From Zygnema cylindricum (lineage: Eukaryota; Streptophyta; Zygnematophyceae; Zygnematales; Zygnemataceae), in NCBI GenBank assembly GCA_037447655.1, contig JBBHKE010003135.1, positions 64,001 to 93,986 on the forward strand: 29,986 bases of DNA, read 5' to 3'. Within the stretch, counting starts at the first letter, position 1; every line of letters starts with the position of its first letter. Positions 1-9,705 of the stretch are shown one piece after another. A program made the position numbers and the translations under genes. Under the pieces are notes generated by a model. That model was given only the letters and a program-made list of their open reading frames with translations, had not been told where the DNA came from and made no database searches.

Positions 1-810
1 AAACTGATTGGAGGTATACTCTCTCCCATTATCACTCCTTACTCTCCTTATAGAGGTTTCATGGAGTTTCTCACTCCAAGCTTTATATTCCTTTAAAACT
101 TGTGGGGCATCTGATTTATTTTCAAAAAATACACTCTAGAGTACCAGACCAATCGTGAATGATACTCATCATAAACTTTTTACCACCAGGTGAGGACACT
201 CTGGACTATCCCCAAATAACAGTGTGTACCAAGTCTAACTTTTTTTCTCTTTTATATGTGGCTTCCTTTCGAAAGGGTAACTTGTGTGCCTTACCTTAAG
301 TGCAACCACTAAAGTCACTTAGGATTTCACTTTCAGCAAACTGAATACCATCCATTATTCCCATCTTTTTCATTTCTTTCAACTTATCTAAATGCACATG
401 TCTATGCCTCTTATGCCACAACATGATATCATGAACACCTGCATAGTGTACTTTTTATTGCTTAAAATTAGCCTCAACATGCCTTGGCTACCTTTTTCAG
501 CAGTAATAGCAGTAAAGGTTCCCTTCCTAGTTCTAGTTTTAAAACCCTTATCATCTAACACAGACGTTGAGATTAGGTTTTTGTTTTACTCAAGATTAAA
601 CAACACATCAGAGAATGTCACTATGGATGCCTTTCTATCTACTAAGACTTTTAGAATTACCGATCCTACCATAGTACTAGTGACTACAATCACATCCCCA
701 TACTCTATCTCTATGGTGGGAATTTTTCTCTTCTTAGTGAACAAGTGTTTATCCATACACATGTGCATGAAGGCACCGGAATCCACAATCCTACCTCCTT
801 CATTGTTCAA
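1..810 (-). pseudogene. Copia pol: protease, pre-integrase and N-terminal integrase (broken)
   Basis: The protease lies at about 810-586 on the minus strand, with the VDSGAFMHMC motif (the Copia active site is normally DSGAS/DTGAT) and the following IEIEYGD strand. The pre-integrase region at about 450-240 keeps LWHKR and a GKAHKLPF block. However, the usual LGHV is HRHV and one zinc-ligand cysteine region has a stop (TAA before GKAHKLPF). The integrase core reaches RVRSDNGREYTSNQF at about 60-1, the second catalytic Asp region, and leaves the window. In an intact element these cut the polyprotein and insert cDNA. Several frame changes and stops between 250 and 590 make this copy non-functional. 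Confidence 0.8.
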
Positions 811-1577
811 ATTTGCTTTCGAGGAATTGCGACCTCGATCTTTACCTCCAACTCCTCATCTAACAATAGCTCACCGTCCTCGTCCTCAGGTTCCTTCTCA
901 TGTACCTGTGTCACAATAGCCTTTTTCTTTCCTCTTAGAGTTCTACCGATATGCCCCTCCTTTAACCGAAGTTCGGTTAGCTTAGTGCACTCCGCCATAT
1001 GGTGCCCTGGTTTCATACAAAATTGAACCAAACCCGTGGGAGCCCTTGGTCCAAACTTGTCGGTCTGATTTTTAAGCCCCCCTCCTCCATAATTTCTGAC
1101 CGGTTTCTTAGAATCCTTGCTCCTCCAATCGGTCCCAACTGCGAAGGCTATCCCACTCTTTCCTCCCCTTCGAATCTCAATTGTGTTATCCCGAACAAAA
1201 ATCATCCCTTTCACTAAATTCCATATCCACCTTGAGTCTACTAAGTCCTGCACACGGTTTACTATGTTCTCGAACTCATCTGGTAACTTCATAAGCAAGC
1301 ATTTAACCTTAGTCTTTTAAGTTTCAGCCTGTCCAACACTCTCTAGCTCCATAAAAAGTGTTGCGAGCTCATCAGAAAAATCAAATATCTTCCCCCCCTT
1401 GTATACATATGAGTCAATTATCTGATCAGCAAACTGTTATTGCTAAATCGTACCACTTCGGTACATCTCTATGAGAGCCACCCAAAGATCGGATGCCATC
1501 TCTACCTGCAAATGAGGAGATGCATGCCCTTAAGTAAGATGGTGGAGGATGACGTGCTTTGCCGCCATATTGTTGTC
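811..1577 (-). pseudogene. Copia gag nucleocapsid/capsid (broken)
   Basis: On the minus strand, residues such as LPDEFENIVNRVQDL and NTIEIRRGG match the capsid part of plant Copia gag and the equivalent gag at 26800-27752. The nucleocapsid zinc knuckle at about 1030-985 reads FCMKPGHHMAEC. The first cysteine of the CX2CX4HX4C motif is gone, while the homologous knuckle in the right-hand copy is complete. An acidic linker follows toward the protease. The N-terminal part (1426-1577, with HLQVE and SDLWVALIE) is in another frame. Gag forms the particle and packages RNA. This one cannot, because of frameshifts and the missing ligand. Confidence 0.75.
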
Positions 1578-1789
1578 GAGCATGCCTGAGTAACGTGAAG
1601 GGCCCAAAGCCCGGCGTCGTCCGTATTGAAGTCCAGCAAGTAATCCCCGAATACAAATGCTTCCCAAAATGATGATCATGCCCATTGCTGCCCACATCCC
1701 TCCCATAGATATGCTTGCCAAATAAGAGATATGCTAGGAGAAAGAATAGGGATGAGCGAAAGGGGGAAGGCGAAAGTTATCCCCTCCCC
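1578..1789. other. Unassigned segment between Copia gag and Gypsy LTR debris
   Basis: No similarity to either neighbouring element is visible. On the minus strand an open frame of 63 codons (1721-1530) fuses into the Copia gag. Its first half encodes a hydrophobic run (MGMIIILGSICIRGLLAG) that would make one membrane segment, followed by a basic stretch. I cannot name it. It may be an old exon scrap, another repeat, or chance. The right end is G/A-rich on the plus strand (1740-1780) and C-rich (1780-1805), which may be where the element ends were joined. Confidence 0.4.
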
Positions 1790-1983
1790 CCTCCTTCCCC
1801 CCCCTTGGCCTGGGAAAGGGATTTGGGTCTCGGTATTCGGGTTAATAACCCAATTTCGTGCTTCTTCTATGAGAAGTCAATCGCACTTCTTCCCTCAAAA
1901 CCCACTCTCCTGATCCAGGGGGTTCCAGTTTACTCTAGGAGAATAACCCCAAAGCAAGAGAACTCCAAATGAAGACACAAATG
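1790..1983 (-). repeat. Inverted Gypsy LTR scrap: LTR 3' end joined to LTR 5' start
   Basis: The reverse complement of about 1862-1980 matches 3004-3127, the last 125 bases of the 5' LTR, ending in GAAGAAGCAC. Directly after it (minus strand) comes GAAATTGGG, then GAGACCCAAAtCCC and GGCCAAGGGG, which match the first ~65 bases of the 3' LTR (from 24648). So this piece reads LTR end then LTR start, head-to-tail, and is inverted against the LTR that begins at 1984. That LTR lacks its own first ~80 bases. Confidence 0.75.
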
Positions 1984-3125
1984 TTAAGCTCGTATGCTTT
2001 TCAGGCATACTTTTATATCACCTAGGATTTCCGAGCCCTTTTCACCCTGTACGGTCTTCATAGTACCAAAGAGTGAGTGCACCCAGCCGGACAAGATCCT
2101 TGTATTTCTTAAATTGAGCGGAACGCACTTTATTTCACGCCTAACGGAGGCCGGACGACAAAGTTCTACCGTCTCAAAGATAGTAATTTCGTTACATGGG
2201 ACGAGTTTCCACCAGCCCCCGTGGGGGGGTACATTGTGGATAGCCACGTAATTTTCCGGATTTTCATCTAGATTATGTTGTTAGCCGTCAGTAGGAATTT
2301 ATTTCAGGTTCACCTGACCTGTGGTCATCAATTTTGTCAGGTGACTTTGTCTTATAACAGTGGACCAAATAATTACTTCCAGCCGTGGATCTAGCCGCAG
2401 TCCGGAGCACAACTTTTTACCCCGAGTGTAGTACAGATTGTTTTGTTTTGTGTCAGTTTCATTACCCTTCCTTAGTGCTCATTGGTTAATAGCGTAGCTT
2501 TGACTTTTAGACCTGCAATTTGACAAACTTTGATGTATAAGGCACTTGGGGTCGATGGAGACAAGTTGCTTTTCAGTACTGTCTCCTGTGAAAACTCTCA
2601 GAAATTCCAACAAACCTTCTTTTGGAGAATCTTTGTTTTTGTTTAACTCTATTGCCACCTTGGTTTTAGATCTGTTTTTTTTGAGAATCACAGTCCGGGT
2701 GGGTAGTTGGAACTATCTGCTTTTTGGGTGATTTTTGGAGTTTTTGCTGTTTGAAACCGAGAAGAGTTTAGCCGGTTCTGAGCAGCAAACACTGGAGGTT
2801 AAAGGAGCACCATACATATTTTCGATATTATCGGGAGAAGGATCGCCTTTCTCTCGCTTTCATCGTTTATTGCTGGGGTATGTTAAGCTTGCTTCGCTAT
2901 ACTTCACATTCTCTTTCTTTTATTCTCTTTTTTTGGACAAGGTGATATTGCTAAATCTGGAAAGCCAATTCTATTACCTATATATCTCTACGTGGTAGTG
3001 CATTTGTGTCTTCATCTGGAGTTCTCTTGCTTTGGGGTCACTCTCCCGGAGTAAACTGGAACCCCCTGGATCAGTACAGTGGGTTTTGAGGGAACAAGTG
3101 CGATCAACTTCTCGTAGAAGAAGCA
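1984..3125 (+). repeat. Gypsy 5' LTR (first ~80 bases missing)
   Basis: It aligns along its whole length with 24725-25868 and, inverted, with 19267-20668. Shared blocks include the GTACATTGTGGAT run near 2230, GGTTCANCTGACC near 2310, the TATAAGG promoter at 2536, GCTTTTCAGTACT at 2568 and AAGGTGATATTG near 2940. The end is placed at GAAGCA (3125), because the primer-binding site begins with the next base and the inverted copy shows the same AAGCA-CAGTACTG junction. The usual LTR start (TGGGATTTCAGCCCA in the 3' LTR) is absent here and is found inverted at 1790-1860. Confidence 0.85.
2536..2582 (+). promoter_or_regulatory. LTR promoter: TATA box and predicted RNA 5' end that can act as primer
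   Basis: TATAAGG at 2536 is followed exactly 32 bases later by GCTTTTCAGTACTG (2568-2581). That is where transcription would be expected to start. This segment is complementary to the bases just after the LTR (3126-3139). TATA box, spacing and element are kept in the 3' LTR (25307 and 25339) and in the inverted LTR (TATA at 19872, element from 19840, both minus strand). A self-priming element of the Tf1 type needs the RNA 5' end to pair with the PBS, and this arrangement fits that. Confidence 0.65.
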
Positions 3126-3140
3126 CAGTACTGAAAAGCC
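3126..3140 (+). promoter_or_regulatory. Putative self-primer binding site directly after 5' LTR
   Basis: CAGTACTGAAAAGC follows the LTR with no gap. It pairs perfectly with 2568-2581; one more pair (3125 with 2582) is possible, and two more lie beyond a single mismatch. It does not begin with TGG, as a site for an intact tRNA 3' end would. A leader of about 110 bases (3141-3249, pyrimidine-rich toward its end) separates it from the first gag ATG. Confidence 0.65.
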
Positions 3141-3249
3141 ACCTCTCCGCTCGGATTAGAGGGGATAGGAGCTTTGACTTTGGCACCTCTCTTTTTAGAA
3201 GGGAGCTCTAGTTACATTCATTTCTCTTTCTCTCGTTACCTCTGCCATC

Positions 3250-5400
3250 ATGGGGGGAGTAGAGACTCCATATAATGGAGCCGGAGAGCAGGGTCGGCAG
3301 GAAAAGCCTGTCCAGGAGGGAAAGACTCAAATGTCAGAGGAGGCTGTACCCATGGAGTCCGTATTTGATTCTCTGATCAAGGAACCAGCTGGTGCTTCTT
3401 CTCCTCCTCTTCCTCCCGACCTGACTCTCGAACATTACCCTTCAATCGCGGAGGCCGCGAAGGCCTATGCTGAAGAAAGGAGGGAAGCCCGTGCTCAGGC
3501 CCAAGAAAGGAACCGAGTGTCTCCTCGGGCCCGGCCCAAGCGGCAGGCGCAAAAGGAGCCCCATTTGGGTCCTCTTCCGGAGGTCGGGCTTTACACCACA
3601 TCCAAGATTCCCCGGGCCGAGATTGAGATTGACCCCGCGGTTTTGACGAATCCACATAGTCCAGGTCGTATGGAACTCCTTGCCCTTCACGATTTCCATG
3701 AGCTGAAGGTGAAAAAGGAGTTCGTACAGAGAGTGGCTCCGATAGATCGAGTCAGGGTGGTTAGACTTGTGGGAGGGGTGGTGGAGATTTTGAGCAGCTC
3801 TTCGGAGAGCAGCTCTTCCCAGTCGGTGCAGGACCAGTCACAGAGAGATCCCTATTCTCGCCCTCCTCCATCTTCCTCTCAGGACACCGTAGCCAGCAGA
3901 CCTTCCCGGGGGCGTACCTCTTTGCGGCCACGTCGAGGAGATGGAGGTAGCAAGAGGGAGGCTCGAGATCCATTGAGAGGAAAGAGGCTTGACCACAGGG
4001 ACAGCAAGAGGAGATTCGCACCTCTTCCCAAGGAGGAGACGTCCCCAACTCCTGTGCCCGCCTCAACAAAGAGACCTTTGCCTACTGCAACCCGAGTCTG
4101 CCCTACCGAAGGGCTCTGGCGATCTAGACCAACCGATTCCGAGGTTCAAGGTACGGGCCAAGAGGATTTGTCCAGGGGAGGGTGGCGCACCAGACCGGAT
4201 GATCTCGAAATTCCAGGGATGGAGATAGTGGATCTTACAAAAGTAGTCGAGAGGGCCCAGGAACTAGTGGAAGTTCTAAAATCACAGGGCCAGGCTACAT
4301 CGAGGGCCGGACCCGTCACGGTGGATTAGGAAGCCTTAGAGGTAGAAAGGCGGAAGCTATAGGAACAAGAGCTGGAACTTATTCGAGAAGCTAGGTGTAG
4401 ATCTAGTGGGATTCTCAGCGGGCAGATTTCTCCTACATCAAGAACCGAGTTGTGTCGTGAAGCGCTGGCTCAGGGTTCTTCTCCCCTTGCAAACACCCAG
4501 CCAAAGGTTCCTTCATCGGATAAAAGCCGAAAGCCTCCTCTTCAGCGGGAAGGGGGGGAAACATTGACCCTATTTTCAAGGGTTTGGGTGCAGATTTACC
4601 TCTGAGTCTGTTTCTCTTCCCCAGGAAGAACATACCTTTATATTGGTGGAGGTCGCTTCCGCCATGGAGGCTTTGGTGGATTTACGACCAGACGAGAGGA
4701 TTCACATTCCCTTGAGGCCGTTAACACCCCAGTCACCATCCCCCGGAAGATCTTCTCCTCCTCTATCATCTCACATCTCGGGTCCAAGAACCAAGCCTTG
4801 GGACGTTTCCGCCTCCTCTCCCTCTTGATCCTTTTCTCCTCCTGGTGCTATCCGTGGGTCACCGGATCCGTCTGTCTTACCCTACAAATACGACGTTTAC
4901 TCACCACCTCACCGGCGTTCCCCATCCTCCAGCTTAGGAACTCCCCCTCCCGAGTCCTCTTGAAGGCGACCAAGGAGACAGACACCATTCAAGAGACAGA
5001 CAACTCCTCCTCAAGACCTCAAGTCGTCCCCTTTTCCGCCACCAACGATTCCCCAAGGGCCTCTTTTGAACAGACCTCGCCTCCACATTCCATCGGTGGA
5101 GCAAGTTCTCAGGGAAGAACAATACTCTTCTGGATATAGAGGAGTACTGGGGAACATCCTTCCTCCCACCATCTTTTCAGGCGCAGATACTTCCTCTTTG
5201 GGAGGGGGATCCTCACCTTCCAGGGCAGCACCTCCTATTGGAAGAGGAGACGGTTCCGTACCCGAAGAAAAGGACGCCGGAGTAATCTCACCGGCGCAGT
5301 TTGTTAGTCCTACGGTGCCTTCATCTTCCCATTTCTCCAATCCTGCTGAGGAAGAAAAAAAGATGGGGACATCTAGATCTTTACGGGACATAGCTCGGGG
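3250..5400 (+). pseudogene. Gypsy gag, N-terminal Pro/Ser/Arg-rich region (broken)
   Basis: The start is taken at ATG 3250, the first ATG after the leader; the inverted second copy also begins MGG at 19165. The first 359 codons (to TAG 4327) run without a break. They are rich in charged residues, Pro, Ser and Arg, with a Ser cluster near residue 181. I see no known domain. The same frame goes on after the TAG for some 60 codons. Similar Pro/Ser-rich sequence then continues through changes of frame to about 5400 (for example 5066-5400, with IPSVEQVLREEQYSSGYRG). It precedes the capsid-like part, so it is probably a long disordered N-terminal arm of Gag. At over 700 codons it is unusually long for Ty3/Gypsy. 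Confidence 0.6.
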
Positions 5401-6744
5401 ATTGCATTTTCCGATCTCAAATTGTTGTGGAAATCATTCACCCAATCTGAGATCAATAAACACAACGGAGGAGTCATTCCGGATGAATTGGAAACGTCCC
5501 TCTTCCCCATGATGGTCTACGACCTTTCTGGAGGGGCGTTGGCGGATTACAAAGAGCGTCAGCCTCTTTTGATAGCCCCTAACATCAAAATCTCGGATCT
5601 AACCCTTCATGCTGCTGTGTTAGAAGCGGAGGCTGACTTGGCCGCGGCGATTGCAATGCATGTAACGGCTACCTATACCCAAGACATCAAACTCCAGGCA
5701 TAGGGAGGTGCCTATGTTAACCAGCTACAAGCAATTCAGGCAGCCCAGGCAACAACACGTGTGGTTGTCAATCCCAACCCTTGTACGACCCTGCTTAACA
5801 TCTGGAGACTCCTTTAATCAGAGAGGAACGAGTCTGCAATCAAGGAATTCACGATATTACATTGCTTGAAAAACGAGACTCCGCAGACCCTCTTTAATCG
5901 ACTCTCCAGCCTTTGTCAGAAAACAAAGCCGTCCACCATTGATCTTCCGGCGATGGCTACCAAATACTTCATAGCTGTCTGTAATTCGGAGAAGGCCGTG
6001 ACCGGCAAGGGCCTCGCAAATTTTGCAGGATTTGCCGGAGAGACTTCCTTGAGTGAGGCGGAACAGGCGGAACTTCAAGCTTTGCGGAAGCTTCAGTGGA
6101 AGCAAATAGCTGAGAGCGTGTCAGAACCAGCAATGGGAGCAGATGAGAGAGTGTTCCTTTACAATTGCATGAATTGTAAGCAACGAGGCCATGGGTGGAA
6201 ACAGTGCACCCAAAAACTGAAATCGGAGCTAGCACTAAAGGTGAAGGAATGGGAAAGGGAACGTGCAGAGAGGACTTGAAAGCAACAAGAAGGGCTCAAA
6301 GGAGAAATGGGGGTGGAGAAAACACTGGTAACAAAGGATTCTTATCGTCCAACGCCCCGGAACAAAACCTCTAAAATGTCCCAAGCTCAGTTACGGCAAA
6401 TCAAACTTTCAAAGTTTGATGACGCTCAAATATCCAACGAGATCTGGGGCAAATATACCACCGAGGGCGCCGAGTGTGAAGCTTGCGGTTTCCAGGGGCA
6501 CAAGGAGGGGCAATGTTTTCGAAGAACGGAGTTTCTAAAGAAATGTTGCAATTTGTTTTGTTCACTAGAAAGGGGGAAGCGGTCGTTAACCCTCTCCCCT
6601 TACAACTTCTTTACCCCTAGGGGCGCCCAATTGCGCCCACGATGGAGAGACCTGAGCATTCCTCAGCTTTTCAGGCAAGGATTATGCCACAGGTCATTAT
6701 ACAGCAGCAGAGTCAACAACTGGCCGCCATGGCTGCGGAGTTAG
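5401..6744 (+). pseudogene. Gypsy gag capsid/nucleocapsid with two zinc knuckles (broken)
   Basis: One frame can be followed from 5422 to 6550, with stops at 5701 (TAG), near 5815 (TAA) and 6277 (TGA). The part before 6130 is helical and Leu/Ala-rich (LTLHAAVLEAEADLAAAI, TPQTLFNRLSSLC), as expected for a capsid. Two CX2CX4HX4C knuckles follow: CMNCKQRGHGWKQC at 6166-6207 and CEACGFQGHKEGQC at 6475-6516, about 90 residues apart. Both keep all four ligands. Nucleocapsid knuckles bind genomic RNA; two so far apart is unusual. After about 6550 the frame is lost. Confidence 0.75.
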
Positions 6745-7640
6745 GTGCACTTTGCTTGGGGTCTTCTTCCCGGCCTGCTCCTCTAACAACAACACAACGA
6801 CTCCAAATGTAGAAACAAGAGTTGCTACAAAAGCTCGCGGAGCTTGAGCTTCAAGGCACAGCGGGTGCCAACAATGACGACTTCTTGGGCTGGGATTTGG
6901 AACCCCCAAATGCCCACCATGCCCAAACCTTCCTGTTCGGAGCTTGGAATGTTGGGGTAGGAGACAGCCGCCGCCAACTCTGAAATGCCACCACGATGCA
7001 AAGAGAGGACAGAGAGAAAATGGGTCAGAGGGATCACAACCGGAAAGCTACCGGGCCCTTGTCATTCACTCCCAAGGAAGTAATACTGAACAGCGACATC
7101 GGACAAAGAATCAAACCCAAACAACCGCCTTCTCTACCTTCCAAACCTAAGTTGCCTCCTGGTTTCGAAAAAAACAAGAACGAGAAACAGCTGCAAGAGA
7201 AGGAGTCATTGGAACAAGAGAAGAAGGACAATCAGGACTGGTTTGAGAAATATATGGCAAAACTACCGGAGAATGACACTCCCCAAACATCGCGAGTCGC
7301 AGAATCCGCCTCCGAGAGTGAGAAAGAAGAACAAGATCAGGATCTGTAGCAACCGAACTCATCCCCATCTTCACCGAAAGCAACCCTTTCTTCCTCCTAA
7401 CCGGGTGTCATGGTAGTCTGGCACCTCATGCTATATGCCCTCACACAAGTGAAGACTCTAGCATCCTCCCACAACCTGCTTGAAGAAATTCTCATCCAGG
7501 CATTTTGACAAGAAATCCACTCAAGAAATGAAAGGGCCGACAGGGCCACCTCGCCAACCGCAGTCTTTTTGTCTACAGATCCGAAAACACCTATAGTGGA
7601 TAGGGACTACAAAGCCTTATCAGTGGCTCTTGTACTTAAC
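6745..7640 (+). pseudogene. Gag-protease linker, highly charged (broken)
   Basis: A frame at 6996-7349 encodes 117 mostly charged residues, including the Lys/Glu/Gln run KNKNEKQLQEKESLEQEKKD, likely a coiled coil or disordered linker. The flanking parts (6745-6995 and 7350-7640) have traces of coding in changing frames but no domain I recognise. Its place between the second zinc knuckle and the protease suggests the C-terminal end of Gag or a Gag-Pro spacer. Function unknown. Confidence 0.4.
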
Positions 7641-8187
7641 TGAACTGGAAACTTCAAGCTCAACGAGTACGGGGGATACCAGGATGCTGTGGTCGACACC
7701 GGAGCTCTCCCCAACCTCATTACCACCTCCACTCTTCAGAAAATGCCCAAGGAACTCCGGCCAAAAATCCGCCTAAGCAATATCTGCTTAAGCACCGTAA
7801 GCAGTGGCAGTCAACCAGTCCAGGGAATAATCAAGGCCTTGGAAATCGAGTTTACAAAAGACGGAGCACAACGGGTGAAAATTGAGCTTCCCTTCTTAAT
7901 GGTGGAAGGGACTCAATTCGAAATTCTGTTGGGAATGGCAACTTGGACCCGGCTCAGTATGAGTTTGAGCGTGTGGAAGGAACAATGTATCGTCTTGGGA
8001 CCCCAAAAACCCGGAAGGAACAAAAGTGGTGGTTCCTTTGGATTTATGGAACCGGGAGAAGACAAATGTCCCGGTGTGTGGTTACTACCCGGTGTACACT
8101 ACCTCATCTCCTACGGAACTGCTTGGCTGTTCTACCGATATTGTCAAATAAATCTAGCAATTCCAAATTTCCAAGCGGTGGGAAAAA
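7641..8187 (+). pseudogene. Retropepsin-like aspartic protease of the Gypsy element
   Basis: In the frame through 7689 the sequence reads AVVDTGALPNLIT. DTGA at 7692-7703 is the catalytic loop of a retropepsin. About 75 residues later comes FEILLG (7918-7935), the conserved hydrophobic-Gly block that forms the second half of the fold. Spacing and order fit a dimeric retroviral-type protease. The open frame begins upstream without its own ATG, as expected for a polyprotein part, and runs to 8195, although similarity is unclear after about 8000. The next domain is in another frame (+1), so either an indel or programmed frameshifting lies between 8000 and 8190. Given the state of the element, an indel is more likely. 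Confidence 0.8.
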
Positions 8188-9496
8188 GAAGATAAAAATA
8201 GAATACCACAGGTAGCAAAACTCCGGCGGGGAGTGGATAAGGCATTTTCAGCCTTGTTATTGAAAGAAGCCATTTCTGAGCCCCTGTCTAATGCTTCCAA
8301 ACCCAAGTCCGGTAACAAGGAGTTCAATCGACAAGTGGTGTCATTGCCAATCCCCGATTCCGAACTGCGCATTTTATCTCTATTTTCGAGAATTAGTTCC
8401 CATTTGGAAGCGGTTTTGAAAAGAGGATACCGGGTGGAGTCGTACGCAACCGTGGAAATATCACCCGAGGCGCGAGCTGTCAGCGAACACCGCCTCCATC
8501 AACTTCATCACCTATATCCTCAACAACTACCGGTGACCGCCTTTTCCAAAGCTCACCGAAGCCTTCCCCAAAATGTAGAAAACATCATGGCGACCCATTT
8601 ATTCAGTTTGGGAAGAGTGGATTTGGTGTTGGCAGGCTGGCCTTGTCAAGGATACTCCATAGCGGGAAAAGGAAGAGGGCACCAAGACCGCAGAAGTGGA
8701 ACATTTTACCGGATGATCAAATTAATAACATTGCGTCAACAGCTCCAGGACACACCGGTGGGGTACGTTCTGGAAAATGTCCACCCAGGAGATGATACAA
8801 GGAAACAGGTTGCAAACAACTGGAATCACGTAACCCGGATTTTAGGAGCTCCCTTGGTTTTTGACTGCACGGATGGGATCCCGTGCACACAGAGTAAGGG
8901 CATATTGGACCAATATGATCTCGCTATGAGTACTCCGACGATTGTTAGACACACAAATTCCCGACTCACAGTATTCGGTGCAGCAAATACTTGGAGAAAG
9001 CAGTATGGCCACTTTTGTGACGGAACCAGACAGCCCTCCTTTCCATAGGAGCAACAAACCGGGATTCCCACGAAGAGCACTCCCGACTTTAGTTTCTTTC
9101 CCTAACAGCCACGCTTATCGGAAAGGAGCAGCAAAAATGATCTTTGATGGTAGTGCGGGGAGCTGGACAACACCAACAATCGCGGAACGGGAAAAAACAA
9201 TAGGGTTTCATAAAGGCACTACGGTAGCACCGGGTATTTCAGATCTCCAAAGGTGCAGTTTAATTGGACAGAGTATGGATCTCAATTTGATAACATGGGT
9301 GCTTAAGCATGCACTCGCCTTTTCCAATCTCAAATCCCCGGAATCCAGGGCTATGTACCTTCAAGCTCCTCTGTTGTTAGCTATGCAGACAACTTTGCAG
9401 CTTGAGGGGGGGAAGGAAAGGAGAAGAAAAAAACTTATTTCACCACCGCAAGTTTTCCCAGCGGGGGGTGCGGCGGCTCAGATGGCGACATCTTAG
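8188..9496 (+). pseudogene. C5 DNA (cytosine-5) methyltransferase domain inside Gypsy pol
   Basis: This domain would transfer a methyl group from S-adenosylmethionine to carbon 5 of cytosine. In one frame (8188-9048) come motif I (ILSLFSRISSHLEAVLKRGY, 8368-8427, with the acidic VEIS strand of the cofactor pocket), motif IV (DLVLAGWPCQGYS, catalytic Cys codon 8644-8646), the RSGTFYRMIKL helix, and motif VI (YVLENVHPG, Glu codon 8773). The frame then shifts. In the next one (8942-9496) come RRALPTLVSF, a short target region, PTIAEREKTIGF (9173-9208, motif IX-X border) and motif X (RCSLIGQSMDLNLITWVL, 9251-9304). The motif order is the normal one, unlike plant DRM, in which VI-X precede I-V. 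Size and the RSGTFYR block after motif IV look DNMT3-like; PCQGYS is closer to DNMT1 and bacterial enzymes. Motif VIII is unclear. The frameshift near 8940-9000 inactivates this copy. It lies between protease and RT. Confidence 0.88.
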
Positions 9497-9705
9497 ATGA
9501 AGTTGTCAGCAGTAGTGTCCTAGCCGGAGGAGTAGAGGCAGATCCACAGGTAGGATTGGAATTCGACATTAACCTTTGGGGTAGACCACCGGAGGCTTCG
9601 GCTGTTATACAGCCTGGGAAATGTATTGGATACTAGGGGAGCAGTTGGATCCTCAGTAGAAGGCTCGGCTCTCGGAGTTGTTAGCCAAAAACAAGTTGGT
9701 GTTCT
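9497..9705 (+). pseudogene. Linker and start of Gypsy reverse transcriptase region (5' of Copia insertion)
   Basis: After the methyltransferase, short acidic coding traces (DEVVSSSVLAGGVEADPQ) change frame. They lead into GEQLDPQ-stop-KARLSELLAKNKLVF (9639-9704), the stretch typically found just upstream of Gypsy RT. The TAG replaces what is most simply a CAG (Gln). The Copia insertion cuts the codons after LVF; the reading resumes with SWSK at 17499. This shows the methyltransferase and RT were in one polyprotein region. Confidence 0.7.
9701..9705. repeat. Target-site duplication of nested Copia (left)
   Basis: GTTCT directly before the LTR start TGAAATT (9706) equals GTTCT at 17494-17498, directly after the other LTR end. 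Five bases is the normal Copia duplication. Confidence 0.9.

Larger units (their letters stand above)
1..1577 (-). mobile_element. Ty1/Copia retrotransposon fragment (gag-PR-INT), truncated
   Basis: Reading the minus strand from 1577 to 1 gives the Copia order gag, zinc knuckle, aspartic protease, pre-integrase zinc region and the start of the integrase core. The window edge cuts the integrase at the SDNG motif, so RT and RNase H would lie to the left. The gag N-terminus stops abruptly near 1577, where it loses similarity to the related copy at 25869-28888 (both share the NNM-AKH stretch and then diverge). No 5' LTR follows. Many stops and frameshifts show it is dead. It belongs to the same family as the right-hand Copia fragment and is more distantly related to the complete Copia at 9706-17493. 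Confidence 0.85.

Noticed and set aside
2735-2998. 87-codon plus-strand frame in the LTR
   Set aside because: LTR sequence; the frame is not open in the other two LTR copies.
3377-3699. Minus-strand frames of 92 and 85 codons opposite gag
   Set aside because: They lie opposite the long gag frame, have no domain, and follow from its biased composition.
8188-9496. Plant DRM-type methyltransferase or a host gene
   Set aside because: The motif order is I-IV-VI-IX-X, not permuted. No introns or host-type flanks are seen, and the domain is embedded between protease and RT on the same strand.
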